From: Hyphomicrobiales bacterium
Lineage (GTDB): Bacteria > Pseudomonadota > Alphaproteobacteria > Rhizobiales > Kaistiaceae
Assembly: GCA_017305635.1 (NCBI GenBank)
Contig: JAFKKF010000007.1
Location: 381,330 to 445,329 of the forward strand
Reading direction: 5' to 3'
Length of the DNA: 64,000 nt
This document shows, piece by piece, positions 39,727 to 48,746 of the stretch. Below the pieces are notes generated by a model. That model ran no database searches. It was not told where the DNA came from and was given only the letters and a program-made list of their open reading frames with translations. The stretch's first letter is position 1. Each line of letters starts with the position of its first letter. A program made the translations under genes and the position numbers.

Positions 39727-41001
39727 ATGACGGCGACCGAAGCCCACCGTGCCATCGAGGCCATCTGGCGGATCGAGTCAGCCAAGGTGATCGCCGTGGT
39801 CGCGCGCATGGTGCGCGACGTGGGCGTCGCCGAGGAGCTGGCGCAGGACGCCTTTCTGACCGCGCTGAAGCAATGGCCGGAAGCCGGCGTGCCGCAGAAT
39901 CCAGGCGCCTGGCTGACCGCCACGGCGAAGAACCGCGCCATCGACCTGATGCGGCGGCAGAAGCGCGGGCAGGAGAAATACGCCGAGATCGGCCGCGAGA
40001 TGGAGCGGGATCAGGCCGCCATGCCGGACCTCGACAGCGCCCTGGACGATGAGGTCGGCGACGAACTCCTCGGCCTCATCTTCACCGCCTGCCATCCGGT
40101 GCTCTCGACCGATGCCCGCGTGGCGCTGACGCTGCGGCTGATCGGCGGCCTGACGACCGACGAGATCGCGCGCGCCTTCCTCGCCGCCGAGCCGACCGTG
40201 GCGCAGCGGATCGTCCGCGCGAAGAAGACGCTCGGCGAGGCGCAGCCCGACTTCGAGGTGCCGCGCGGGGCGGAACGGGCAGGCCGGCTCGCCTCGGTGC
40301 TGCAGGTCATCTACCTGATCTTCAACGAGGGCTATTCGGCGACCGCCGGCGAGGACTGGATCAGACCGCAGCTCTGCGAGGAAGCGCTGCGGCTCGGGCG
40401 CATCCTCGCCGGGCTCGCGCCGCAGGAGCCGGAGGTTCACGGTCTGGTCGCGCTGATGGAGCTGCAGGCCTCGCGGCTGAAGGCGCGGGTCGGGCCGCGC
40501 GGCGAGCCGGTGCTCCTCCTCAAGCAGGACCGCGGGCGCTGGGACCACATGCAGATCCGGCGCGGCCTCATGGCACTGCAGAAGGGCGAGGCGCTGGCCG
40601 GCGCGGAGCCGGGGCCGTATCTCCTGCAGGCGGCGATCGCGGCCTGCCACGCGCGGGCGCGGACCGGGGACGAGACGGACTGGGCGCGGATCGCCGCGAT
40701 CTACGGCCGGCTCGGCGCGCTGGCGCCGTCGCCGGTGGTCGAGCTCAACCGGGCCGTGGCGGTGGCCATGGCGGAGGGACCGGCGGCCGGCCTCGCCATT
40801 GCCGACGCCATCGCGGGCGAGCCGGCGCTGAAGGACTATCACCTGCTGCCGAGCGTGCGCGGCGACCTGCTCGCCAAGCTCGGGCGCTTCGAGGAGGCGG
40901 GGGCGGAGTTCGCACGGGCCGCGGCGCTGACGCGGAACGAGCGCGAGCGGGCGCTGCTGATGGAGCGGGCCGAGGCGGCCGCGCGGGGCGAGGTGGCCTG
41001 A
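39727..41001 (+). CDS. ECF42-type RNA polymerase sigma factor
   Basis: A 424-residue extended ECF sigma factor. Region 2 includes Val-Ala-Glu-Glu-Leu-Ala-Gln-Asp-Ala-Phe and Trp-Leu-Thr-Ala-Thr-Ala-Lys-Asn-Arg-Ala-Ile-Asp. Region 4 has Leu-Thr-Thr-Asp-Glu-Ile-Ala-Arg-Ala-Phe and Ala-Gln-Arg-Ile-Val-Arg-Ala-Lys. The C-terminal 230 residues are a helical tetratricopeptide-like extension with Tyr-Leu-Ile-Phe-Asn-Glu-Gly-Tyr and Leu-Asn-Arg-Ala-Val-Ala. This extension and the linked DGPF genes define group ECF42, which has no dedicated anti-sigma factor. Confidence 0.93.
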   Translation: MTATEAHRAIEAIWRIESAKVIAVVARMVRDVGVAEELAQDAFLTALKQWPEAGVPQNPGAWLTATAKNRAIDLMRRQKRGQEKYAEIGREMERDQAAMPDLDSALDDEVGDELLGLIFTACHPVLSTDARVALTLRLIGGLTTDEIARAFLAAEPTVAQRIVRAKKTLGEAQPDFEVPRGAERAGRLASVLQVIYLIFNEGYSATAGEDWIRPQLCEEALRLGRILAGLAPQEPEVHGLVALMELQASRLKARVGPRGEPVLLLKQDRGRWDHMQIRRGLMALQKGEALAGAEPGPYLLQAAIAACHARARTGDETDWARIAAIYGRLGALAPSPVVELNRAVAVAMAEGPAAGLAIADAIAGEPALKDYHLLPSVRGDLLAKLGRFEEAGAEFARAAALTRNERERALLMERAEAAARGEVA

Positions 41002-41011
41002 GCCCCGCGGT

Positions 41012-42757
41012 TCAGTGCTGCTCGAGGGCGGCGTGCTCGGCGGCTTCGTTCTGGCGGTTCATCTCGGTGCGCTCGAGGGCCAGCCGGTCGATCTCGGCCC
41101 TGAGGTTCGGGTTGTGCGCCATGAACTGCTGGAAATCGCGCACCGTCATGACGAGCAGCTCGCAATAGTCGACGGCGGTGACGTCGGCGTTCCGCCGGGC
41201 GCCGGAGAGAAGCGCCATCTCGCCGAAGAAGGTGCCGGGCCCGAGGCGAATCTTTCGGGTTCCGATCGAGACTTCGGCGCTTCCCGACGAGATGAAATAG
41301 ATGCCGTCGGCGCGGTCGCCCTTGCGGATGATGCGGTCGCCCGGCGAGGCGGTCCGCGGGCGGAAGAGGAGAAGGAGCTCCTCGCGCTTCTCGGGGTCGA
41401 CGGCGGCGAAGAGCGGGAAGCGTTCGACCGTCTCGCGGTCGCGGGCGGCACGCTCGGCCTCGCGGGCCTCGGCGCGTTCGCGCACGGTCTGCAGCGTGTG
41501 GCGGAGCTTCTCGATGTTCCTGGCGCCGAACTCGCCGGAGCGCGAGGCGAGGCGCTTGATCAGCCAGTCCGAGGCCGAGAAGACGAGCTGGTTGAGCGTG
41601 ATCGAGATGAGCGCGCCGGCGAGGACGAGGTCGCGCGCCTCGCCGGTGAGCAGGCCGAGGCTGATGCCGAGGCCTATGAGGATGAACGAGAATTCGCCGA
41701 TCTGGGCGAGGCTCGCCGAGACCGTCAGCGCCGTGCTCACGGGGAAGCGGAGGATGCTGACGACGAGGAAGGCGGCGACCGACTTGCCGACGATGATCAG
41801 CGCCACCACGAGAAGGACGGAGATCGGGTCCTTCCACAGGACGGAGGGGTCGAAGAGCATGCCGACCGAGACGAAGAAGAGCACGGCGAAGGCGTCCTGC
41901 ATCGGCAGGGACTCAGCGGCGGCGCGGTGCGAGAAGCGGGATTCGGAAAGGACGACGCCGGCGAAGAAGGCGCCGAGGGCGAAGGAAACGCCGAAGACGG
42001 CGGCCGAGCCGAAGGCGATGCCGAGCGCGACGGCGAGGACGGAGAGGGTGAAGAGCTCGCGCGAGCCGGTGCGCGCCACCTGGGTGAGGATCCACGGGAC
42101 GACGCGCGGGCCGAGGAAGATGGCCAGCGCGACGAAGGCGGCGACCTTGGCGAAGGTGATGAGGAGGGAGAGGGCGATCTCGCCGCCGCTGGCGGCAGGC
42201 GCCGCGCCATGGGCGTCGAGCGGGTGGCCGCCGAGGAGCTGGGCGAGGCTCGGGAGCAGGACGAGGATGACGACGGTGGCGAGGTCCTCGACGATCAGCC
42301 AGCCGACGGCGATGCGGCCATTGGTGGAATCGAGGGCGTTGCGCTGCTCGAGCGCCCGCAGCACGACCACGGTGGAGGCGACCGAGAGGCTGAGGCCGAA
42401 GACCAGGCCGCCGCCGAGGCTCCAGCCCCAGCCGAGCGACAGGCCGATGCCGAGGATCGTGGCGATGGCGATCTGCCCGACCGCGCCGGGGATGGCGATC
42501 CAGCCGACGGCGGCGAGGTCGGCAATGGAGAAATGGAGGCCGACCCCGAACATGAGGAGGATGACGCCCATCTCGGCGAGCTGGCCGGAGAGCTCGATAT
42601 CGCCGACGAAGCCGAGGACGTAGGGGCCGGCGATGATGCCGGCGACCAGGTAGCCGACGAGCGGCGGGAGCTTCAGCCGGTCCGCCGCATAGCCGCAGGC
42701 GAAGGCCGCGACGAAGCCGATAGCCACCGTCGCGATCAGGGTTGCTTCGTGCGGCAT
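41012..42757 (-). CDS. CPA2 cation:proton antiporter with cyclic-nucleotide-binding domain
   Basis: A 581-residue Kef/YbaL-type exchanger. About 12 membrane segments fill residues 5-395, including Gly-Tyr-Leu-Val-Ala-Gly-Ile-Ile-Ala-Gly-Pro-Tyr and Leu-Leu-Met-Phe-Gly-Val-Gly-Leu-His-Phe. In place of the TrkA-N domain of Kef it ends with a cyclic-nucleotide-binding-like domain (about 445-560): Gly-Asp-Arg-Ile-Ile-Arg-Lys-Gly-Asp and Thr-Phe-Phe-Gly-Glu-Met-Ala-Leu-Leu. Probable K+ or Na+/H+ exchange gated by a nucleotide. It converges on the ECF42 gene with a 10-base gap. Confidence 0.9.
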   Translation of the reverse strand: MPHEATLIATVAIGFVAAFACGYAADRLKLPPLVGYLVAGIIAGPYVLGFVGDIELSGQLAEMGVILLMFGVGLHFSIADLAAVGWIAIPGAVGQIAIATILGIGLSLGWGWSLGGGLVFGLSLSVASTVVVLRALEQRNALDSTNGRIAVGWLIVEDLATVVILVLLPSLAQLLGGHPLDAHGAAPAASGGEIALSLLITFAKVAAFVALAIFLGPRVVPWILTQVARTGSRELFTLSVLAVALGIAFGSAAVFGVSFALGAFFAGVVLSESRFSHRAAAESLPMQDAFAVLFFVSVGMLFDPSVLWKDPISVLLVVALIIVGKSVAAFLVVSILRFPVSTALTVSASLAQIGEFSFILIGLGISLGLLTGEARDLVLAGALISITLNQLVFSASDWLIKRLASRSGEFGARNIEKLRHTLQTVRERAEAREAERAARDRETVERFPLFAAVDPEKREELLLLFRPRTASPGDRIIRKGDRADGIYFISSGSAEVSIGTRKIRLGPGTFFGEMALLSGARRNADVTAVDYCELLVMTVRDFQQFMAHNPNLRAEIDRLALERTEMNRQNEAAEHAALEQH

Positions 42758-42910
42758 TCCAGACCTCTCGGGGAATGGGTGAGAATGTCTCTAGGGCAAG
42801 GTGGGGCTGCGGGGCAAGCGGCGCGGCGGCAGGGAACCCCGGCAAAATGACGTACTTGACCGGCGCGGGGCGGCGGGGCTTGCTTCGGCGGAACGCGGAG
42901 CATCGACCCC

Positions 42911-43540
42911 ATGAACCCGACAACCTGGCTTGCCTTTGCAGCCGCATCGCTCGTCCTCGTCATCATACCGGGGCCGACGGTGCTGCTCGTCGTCAGCTAT
43001 GCCCTGACGCAGGGGCGGCGGGTGGCGCTCGCGGTCGCGGCGGGCGTCGCGGCGGGCGACCTCCTCGCCATGACCTTGTCGCTCGCCGGGCTCGGCGCGC
43101 TGCTCGCCACCTCGGCGACGCTGTTCACCGTGCTGAAATGGGCGGGCGCCGCCTACCTCGTCTATCTCGGCATCCGGCTGTGGCGGGCGGAGCCGAAGAT
43201 CGGCGGGGTCGAGGCTACCGAGGACGCGCGGCCGGCGCGCGCGATCTTCGCCCATGCCTTCGTGGTGACGGCGCTGAACCCGAAGAGCATCGCCTTCTTC
43301 GTCGCCTTCGTGCCGCAGTTCATCGACCATTCGGCGCCGATCCTGCCGCAGTTCGCCATCATGGAGGCGACGTTCGTGGCGATCGGGGCGCTGAACGCGC
43401 TCGCCTATGCGCTGGCCGCCGACCAGATGCGCCTCCGCATCCGCCGGCCGGGGGTGCTGCGGGCCATCAACCGGACGGGTGCCACCTTCCTCGTCGGCAT
43501 GGCGGCGGCGACGGCCACCGCGGCGCGCAACGGGACGTGA
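42911..43540 (+). CDS. LysE/RhtB-family amino acid exporter
   Basis: A 209-residue inner-membrane exporter with six predicted transmembrane segments. Family marks are Ile-Pro-Gly-Pro-Thr near 21, Gly-Val-Ala-Ala-Gly-Asp near 48, Ala-Tyr-Leu-Val-Tyr-Leu-Gly near 84 and Asn-Pro-Lys-Ser-Ile-Ala-Phe-Phe near 121. The exported substrate (homoserine, threonine or another amino acid) cannot be told. It is divergent from the antiporter gene, with 153 bases between the starts. Confidence 0.92.
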   Translation: MNPTTWLAFAAASLVLVIIPGPTVLLVVSYALTQGRRVALAVAAGVAAGDLLAMTLSLAGLGALLATSATLFTVLKWAGAAYLVYLGIRLWRAEPKIGGVEATEDARPARAIFAHAFVVTALNPKSIAFFVAFVPQFIDHSAPILPQFAIMEATFVAIGALNALAYALAADQMRLRIRRPGVLRAINRTGATFLVGMAAATATAARNGT

Positions 43541-43623
43541 CGATCGGACCGGGGTGACGGAACCCCGACAATGGCTTATCGGTTGCAGCGGGTGGGACGG
43601 GCGCCGAACGAAAGTTGCGGCCG

Positions 43624-44520
43624 ATGAGTCGTGTCAGCCTCGCCATTGCCATCCTCCTCTTAGCCACATGGCCTGCCGCCGCGGCAGCGCCCCTGCGCTT
43701 CGGGTCGTTCAAGGACGACCTGTTCAAGCTGCCGGCGCCGACGTCGAAAAGCGCCGATGGCAGCTATGTCGTGATTCCCTTCGACGCCGCGCGGGACGTG
43801 AACGGGCGCGATGCCGAACCGGAGGTGAAGGCCAAGGCCAAGTACGTCTCCCTCGACGTCGACAAGGGGCAGAAGGACCTGGTGCTGGTCGACGGCAAGG
43901 CGAAGGTGCAGTTCGTCTCGGTCGGCGACATCCACAAGCCGGCGAAGACGGCTTTCATCTTCGTCCACGGCAAAGGCGGCAACCGCTTCCAGGGTGTCGA
44001 CGACTGGACGTTCGGCGGCAACTTCAACCGGCTGAAGAACATCGTCGTCCGGGCCGGCGGCATCTACCTTTCGCCGCATGTGACCAGCGCCGGCTCGGCC
44101 GGCGTCGCCGAGGTGACGGTCCTGATGAAGGAATTCGCCGCCTATTCGCCGGGGGCGCCGATCTTCATCGGCTGCGCCTCGAATGCCGGGGACGTGTGCT
44201 GGACGCTCGCCTCGCGGACGGAGACGTCGAAGCTGATCGGCGGGCTTTTGCTTCTCGGCGCGACCAGCAATATCAGCTTTCTCTCGTCGCCGGCGGGGAA
44301 GGATCCGTCGCGCTACATTCCCGTCTATATCGCCCACGGCAACAAGGACAAGGTCATCCGGTGGCAGGCTCCGCAGATATTCTACAAGAACGTCAAGGCA
44401 TTGCGGCCGGACTATCCGATCCGCTTCGTGGTCTTCGACGGCGGCACGCACGGCACGCCGATGCGCATGACCGACTGGCCGGCGGTGCTCAACTGGATGC
44501 TGTCGGTGAAGCGCGGATGA
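43624..44520 (+). CDS. Secreted alpha/beta hydrolase, first of a tandem pair
   Basis: A 298-residue exported protein with a signal peptide (about 1-23, ending Pro-Ala-Ala-Ala-Ala-Ala). Hydrolase features: Phe-Ile-Phe-Val-His-Gly-Lys-Gly-Gly (oxyanion strand), a nucleophile elbow Cys-Ala-Ser-Asn-Ala-Gly that deviates from Gly-x-Ser-x-Gly, His-Gly-Asn-Lys-Asp (Asp) and Gly-Gly-Thr-His-Gly-Thr (His). The segment Asn-Arg-Phe-Gln-Gly-Val-Asp with Thr-Phe-Gly-Gly-Asn-Phe-Asn-Arg is shared with the next gene. The substrate is unknown; the relaxed elbow suggests altered activity. A TTG at 43615 could add three residues. Confidence 0.8.
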   Translation: MSRVSLAIAILLLATWPAAAAAPLRFGSFKDDLFKLPAPTSKSADGSYVVIPFDAARDVNGRDAEPEVKAKAKYVSLDVDKGQKDLVLVDGKAKVQFVSVGDIHKPAKTAFIFVHGKGGNRFQGVDDWTFGGNFNRLKNIVVRAGGIYLSPHVTSAGSAGVAEVTVLMKEFAAYSPGAPIFIGCASNAGDVCWTLASRTETSKLIGGLLLLGATSNISFLSSPAGKDPSRYIPVYIAHGNKDKVIRWQAPQIFYKNVKALRPDYPIRFVVFDGGTHGTPMRMTDWPAVLNWMLSVKRG

Positions 44521-45416
44521 GGCGCCGGCTCGCACCCTTCGTGCTCGGCGCGGTGGCGCTGGCGGTGGCCGCCGGCGGCGCCGGTGCGGCTGGCTTCCGG
44601 CTGGCGGCGTGGAAGGATGACCTGTTCAAATATCCGGCGGTGATCTCGTCGAAGGACGACGGCGCCTATGTGGTCGTCGACTACAACCAGAAGCGCGACC
44701 TCGACGACCGCGACATCGTGCCGGAGAAGCAGACGAAGCCGGAATACGTGGACCTGTCGACCAAGAAGGTCGAGCAGGACATGACGCTGACCGACGGCGC
44801 CACCAAGGTGCAGTTCATCGGCGTCGGCAAGGTGCAGGGCAAGGCGAAGATCGTCGTCATCTACGTCCACGGGCGGAACGGCAACCGCTTCCAGGGCGCC
44901 AATGACGGGATGTTCGGCGGCAACTTCAACCGCATCAAGAATCTGATGGTGCGGAACGGCGGCGTCTACCTGTCGCCGGGCCTGCCCGATCTCGGCGCGC
45001 CGGGAGCGCGACAGGTGAAGGCGCTGGTCAAGCAGTATGCGGAGAATTCGCCGGGCGCGCCGATCTTCATCGCCTGCGGCTCACTCGGCGGGCAGGTGTG
45101 CTGGGCGCTCGCAAAGGATCCGGAGGTGGCGCCGCTGCTCGGCGGGCTGCTCCTCATGGGCTCGACCCATGACGACGGGTTCCTGAAGTCGGCCGCCTTC
45201 AAGGCCCGGCAGTTCCCGATCTACCTCGGCCACGGCAGCCACGACATCATCCTGAACTGGAAGGGGCAGGCGGGCTTCTATGCCAAGGTCAAGAAGGCCG
45301 CGCCCGACTATCCCATCCGCTTCGCGCTGTTCCAGTCGGGCTCGCACGGCACGCCGATCCGCATGACCGACTGGCGGATGCAGCTCAACTGGATGCTGCA
45401 GGTGGACGGGAAGTAG
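44517..45416 (+). CDS. Secreted alpha/beta hydrolase, second of a tandem pair
   Basis: A 299-residue paralogue of the upstream protein, overlapping it by 4 bases (ATGA). Signal peptide about 1-25 with an Ala/Gly-rich core. It has Tyr-Val-His-Gly-Arg-Asn-Gly-Asn-Arg-Phe-Gln-Gly, the standard-like elbow Cys-Gly-Ser-Leu-Gly-Gly, His-Gly-Ser-His-Asp and Gly-Ser-His-Gly-Thr-Pro as catalytic Ser, Asp and His. Both end Arg-Met-Thr-Asp-Trp then Leu-Asn-Trp-Met-Leu. The pair arose by tandem duplication and is clearly diverged; they may work as a heteromer. Confidence 0.82.
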   Translation: MRRRLAPFVLGAVALAVAAGGAGAAGFRLAAWKDDLFKYPAVISSKDDGAYVVVDYNQKRDLDDRDIVPEKQTKPEYVDLSTKKVEQDMTLTDGATKVQFIGVGKVQGKAKIVVIYVHGRNGNRFQGANDGMFGGNFNRIKNLMVRNGGVYLSPGLPDLGAPGARQVKALVKQYAENSPGAPIFIACGSLGGQVCWALAKDPEVAPLLGGLLLMGSTHDDGFLKSAAFKARQFPIYLGHGSHDIILNWKGQAGFYAKVKKAAPDYPIRFALFQSGSHGTPIRMTDWRMQLNWMLQVDGK

Positions 45417-45491
45417 GGGGCGCTTGGGGAGGTGCCGGGCGCTCGGCCTCTCCCCACCGGGGCGAGGGTGAGCGTCGCGCTCTTCATTCCG

Positions 45492-46667
45492 TCACGCCCG
45501 CCAGCGATAGATCCAGTCGTTCTTCCCGAGGATGAGGCGGGGACCGAGGAGCCGCAGGGCGGCGTCGCGGGCGGTGGAGAGGGGCGGGGTCCAGTGGTAG
45601 GTCTCGCCGGTCGCGCGCGCCGCTTCCGCGACCTCTGAGACCCGCGGCTTGCGGGCGGCCTCGTAGGCGGCGAGGCCGGCTTCGGGCGACTTCGCCGCGG
45701 CGAGGCATTTCGCCAGCACCGCCGCGTCCTCGATCGCCATGGCGGCGCCCTGGGCGACGAAGGGCACCATGCCGTGGGCGGCGTCGCCGAGGAGGGCGAT
45801 CGGCCCGTGGGTCCAAGGCCCGGTGGGGAAGAGGCTGGCGAGGGTCCATTTCTGCCAGGCAAGCGGCGCCCGGATGATCGCCTGCGCTTCTTCCGACCAG
45901 CGGGCGAAGCGGGAGAGGAGCACGCGCCTGTCGCCGGGGGCTGACCAGCCCTGCCGGTCCCAGGGCTCTTCGACGATGGCGACGATGTTGATCGCGGCGC
46001 CGGCCGAGACCGGATAGTGGACGAGGTGCGCATCGCGGCCGAGCCAGAGGCCGACGCGGTCGCGCGGCAGGTGGCGGGGGGCGTTGTCGACCGGCACCAT
46101 GCCGCGCCAGGCGACGCGCCCGCTCGCCCGCGGCGTGGCGTGGTCGGGGATGCGGCTCCGCATCTCGGACCAGATGCCGTCGGCGCCGATCACGGCAATC
46201 GCGTTGATCACGTCGCGGGTGCCGTCGTGCTCGACGCGGACGAGCCAGGAGCCGGCGTGGGGGGCGAATTCGCCGACGGTCGCGCCGAGGCGGAGCGTGA
46301 TGGCAGGATTGGCGCGGACGGCCTCGGCGAGCAGGTGCTGCAGGTCGCCGCGATGGATGGAACGGTAGGGATAGCCGTAGCGCTGGCGGAACGAAGCGGT
46401 GGGGACGCTGGTGATCAGCCGGCCATCGGCGCTGCGCACGTCGATGGCGGCGGGCTCGACGGCGACCGCGGCGATGGCCGCATCAAGCCCGAGGGCTGAG
46501 AGGACGCGGCCGGCATTGGGAGAGAGCTGGATGCCGGCGCCGACCTCGGAGAGCTCGCCGTTGCGCTCGGCAATGACGACGCGGAAGCCGGCATCAGCGA
46601 GGGCGAGGGCGGCGGCGAGGCCGCCTATGCCGGCCCCGGCAATGACGATGGTGCGCCTCTCGCCCAT
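45492..46667 (-). CDS. FAD-dependent aromatic hydroxylase (salicylate hydroxylase-like)
   Basis: A 391-residue group A flavoprotein monooxygenase. The ADP-binding Gly-Ala-Gly-Ile-Gly-Gly-Leu is at 11-17. Asp-Gly-Ile-Trp-Ser near 165 (DG motif) and Leu-Leu-Gly-Asp-Ala-Ala-His-Gly-Met near 296 (GD motif) bind FAD and NAD(P)H. The C-terminus is short, as in salicylate or 6-hydroxynicotinate hydroxylases. The aromatic substrate is not predictable. The start at 46667 gives the family N-terminus. Confidence 0.9.
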   Translation of the reverse strand: MGERRTIVIAGAGIGGLAAALALADAGFRVVIAERNGELSEVGAGIQLSPNAGRVLSALGLDAAIAAVAVEPAAIDVRSADGRLITSVPTASFRQRYGYPYRSIHRGDLQHLLAEAVRANPAITLRLGATVGEFAPHAGSWLVRVEHDGTRDVINAIAVIGADGIWSEMRSRIPDHATPRASGRVAWRGMVPVDNAPRHLPRDRVGLWLGRDAHLVHYPVSAGAAINIVAIVEEPWDRQGWSAPGDRRVLLSRFARWSEEAQAIIRAPLAWQKWTLASLFPTGPWTHGPIALLGDAAHGMVPFVAQGAAMAIEDAAVLAKCLAAAKSPEAGLAAYEAARKPRVSEVAEAARATGETYHWTPPLSTARDAALRLLGPRLILGKNDWIYRWRA

Positions 46668-46685
46668 GGCAAAAGGCGCCGCCGC

Positions 46686-46928
46686 TCAGGCGGCTTCTTG
46701 CCAGAGATGGCCGGGCGGCCGGGTGTCGGTCGCCGCGAGGTCGGCCTTGTAGCGGTAGAGGGTCGAGCAATAGGGGCAGACCTTCTCGCCATCGTCGCCG
46801 AGGTCGAGATAGACGTGCGGATGGTCGAAGGGCGGATTGGCGCCGATGCACATGAATTCGGCGACGCCGATGTCGATCGTCGGGACGCCGTCATCGTTCT
46901 GGTAGTGCGGTATGACGTGGTCTGCCAT
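46686..46928 (-). CDS. Zinc-finger domain protein (zf-CHCC, NDUFS6-like)
   Basis: An 80-residue protein with a His/Cys zinc site: Phe-Met-Cys-Ile-Gly-Ala, His-Pro-His-Val-Tyr-Leu-Asp-Leu and Val-Cys-Pro-Tyr-Cys-Ser-Thr-Leu-Tyr. This is the alphaproteobacterial counterpart of the mitochondrial complex I subunit NDUFS6. In alphaproteobacteria it is found as a small stand-alone gene. It lies 18 bases upstream of the monooxygenase gene in the same direction. Confidence 0.9.
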   Translation of the reverse strand: MADHVIPHYQNDDGVPTIDIGVAEFMCIGANPPFDHPHVYLDLGDDGEKVCPYCSTLYRYKADLAATDTRPPGHLWQEAA

Positions 46929-46996
46929 GGCTCCGGCCCTGTTGTTCGCGCGCGGACAATAGCCCCATGCCGCGTGATTGGGTATAGGGTCGCGCC

Positions 46997-47749
46997 ATGC
47001 CGAATTTCATCTCCGACGGGCTCGAAATCGCCTATGTGGACGAAGGCGAGGGCGAGCCGATCCTCCTCATCCACGGCTTCGGCTCGAGCCTCGCCGTCAA
47101 CTGGCGCTCGACCAACTGGATCGACACGCTCGTCCGCGACGGACGCCGGGTCATCGCCATGGACGTGCGCGGCCACGGCAACAGCGCCAAGCCGCGCGAG
47201 ACCGCGCTCTACCGGCCGGCGCTGCTCGCTGCCGACGCGGGGCGCCTCGTCGACCATCTCGGCATCGGGCGCATCGACGTCATGGGCTATTCCATGGGCG
47301 CGCGGATCGCGACCTTCCTGGCCCTGGCACGGCCGGAAATCGTCCGCTCCCTGATCATCGGCGGGCTCGGCATCGCCCTGGTCGAGGGACTGGGCGGGCA
47401 GGAGGAGATCGCCGCGGCGCTGGAGGCGCCGCCGGGGACGGAGATCGCCAGCGCGGTCGGGCGGAGCTACCGGCGATTCGGCGAGGCGACGAAGAGCGAC
47501 CTGCCGGCGCTCGCCGCCTGCATGCGCTCGATGCGCGAGAACGTGAGCGCGACCGACATCGGGCGGCTCACCATGCCGGTGCTGGTGGCGGTTGGCGATC
47601 GCGACGAGGTGGCAGGCTCGCCGGACCGGCTGGCAGCGCTGATCCCGGGGGCGGAGGTGCTCGTCATTCCCGGGCGGGACCACATGCAGGCGACCGGCGA
47701 CAGGGCCTACAAGCAGGGCGTTCTCGCCTTCCTCAAGGCGCGGCCGTGA
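46997..47749 (+). CDS. Alpha/beta hydrolase
   Basis: A 250-residue cytosolic hydrolase of the alpha/beta fold. His-Gly-Phe-Gly-Ser (oxyanion) is near 30, the nucleophile elbow Gly-Tyr-Ser-Met-Gly near 97, Val-Gly-Asp-Arg-Asp-Glu-Val near 198 (Asp) and Pro-Gly-Arg-Asp-His-Met near 228 (His), so the triad is complete. It resembles 3-oxoadipate enol-lactonase-like esterases in length. Substrate not identifiable. It is divergent from the zinc-finger gene. Confidence 0.9.
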   Translation: MPNFISDGLEIAYVDEGEGEPILLIHGFGSSLAVNWRSTNWIDTLVRDGRRVIAMDVRGHGNSAKPRETALYRPALLAADAGRLVDHLGIGRIDVMGYSMGARIATFLALARPEIVRSLIIGGLGIALVEGLGGQEEIAAALEAPPGTEIASAVGRSYRRFGEATKSDLPALAACMRSMRENVSATDIGRLTMPVLVAVGDRDEVAGSPDRLAALIPGAEVLVIPGRDHMQATGDRAYKQGVLAFLKARP

Positions 47750-47894
47750 AGCGGGAGAGGATTTCGCGCCGCCGCCCTTGCGGAAACACGAATTGCTCCT
47801 AAGTCACGGAATCGTAATGCGATCCTCCTAAGGATCGCGGCCTTGGGAGGCACGGGCGCCTGTGGTAGTGTCCCGCCCCGTTTGGAGAACGCCG

Positions 47895-48725
47895 ATGAGC
47901 GTCAAGACCAGCCATTCGCGCGCCGAGAGCGTGACGTCCGTCGACCCCGTATGGGCGGCGGTGCGTGGCGACGCGGAAGCGATCGTGCGCGCCGAGCCGG
48001 CGATGGCCAGCTTCGTCCACGAGACCGTGCTCGCCCATGACCGGCTCGAGGATGCGATCGTCCATCGGCTCGCGGCGCGTCTCGCCAACCACGTGGTCAG
48101 CGCGGAAGGAATCCGCTGCGCCTTCGAGGATGCGCTCGCCGAGGATCGGGGCATTGCGGAGGCGATGCGCGTCGACCTCGCCGCGGTCTATGACCGCGAC
48201 CCGGCGGTCAGCCGGCACATCGAGCCGATCCTCTATTTCAAGGGCTTCCACGCGATCGAGACCCATCGCCTGGCGCACTGGATGTGGTCGCAGTCGCGCA
48301 TCGATTTCGCGCTCTACCTGCAGAGCCGCTCGTCGGAGATTTTCCAGACCGACATCAACCCGGCCGTACCGATGGGCAAGGGCATCTTCCTCGACCATGC
48401 CACCGGGCTGGTCATAGGCCAGACGGCGGTGATCGAGGACGACGTCTCGATCCTCCAGGACGTGACGCTCGGCGGCACCGGCAAGGAGGGCGGCGACCGC
48501 CATCCGAAGGTTCGGCGCGGCGTGCTGATCGGCGCCGGCGCGAAGATCCTCGGCAATATCGAGATCGGCGAAGGCTCGAAGGTCGCGGCCGGCTCGGTCG
48601 TGCTGCAGGCGGTGCCGCCCCATTCGACCGTCGCCGGCGTGCCGGCGCGCATCATCGGCGCCGCGGCACGGGAGCCGGCGCGCTCGATGGATCACTATAT
48701 CCAATGCGACGACCCGTCGGGTTGA
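47895..48725 (+). CDS. cysE: Serine O-acetyltransferase
   Basis: A 276-residue CysE that acetylates serine with acetyl-CoA in the first step of cysteine synthesis. The N-terminal helical bundle (about 20-150) has Asp-Pro-Val-Trp and Glu-Pro-Ile-Leu-Tyr-Phe-Lys-Gly. The left-handed beta-helix follows: Asp-Ile-Asn-Pro-Ala-Val-Pro-Met-Gly, Leu-Asp-His-Ala-Thr-Gly-Leu-Val-Ile-Gly (catalytic His), Leu-Gly-Gly-Thr-Gly-Lys and Asp-Arg-His-Pro-Lys-Val. The start at 47895 excludes an 11-residue extension without family support. DUF3126 follows 21 bases later, as in other Hyphomicrobiales. Confidence 0.95.
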   Translation: MSVKTSHSRAESVTSVDPVWAAVRGDAEAIVRAEPAMASFVHETVLAHDRLEDAIVHRLAARLANHVVSAEGIRCAFEDALAEDRGIAEAMRVDLAAVYDRDPAVSRHIEPILYFKGFHAIETHRLAHWMWSQSRIDFALYLQSRSSEIFQTDINPAVPMGKGIFLDHATGLVIGQTAVIEDDVSILQDVTLGGTGKEGGDRHPKVRRGVLIGAGAKILGNIEIGEGSKVAAGSVVLQAVPPHSTVAGVPARIIGAAAREPARSMDHYIQCDDPSG

Positions 48726-48746
48726 GAACGAGAAGAGGCTGAGAGC

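Noticed and set aside
41015-42850. Plus-strand open frame of 611 codons rich in Glu, Gly and Asp
   Set aside because: Mirror frame of the membrane antiporter gene. Hydrophobic codons read in antisense give acidic residues.
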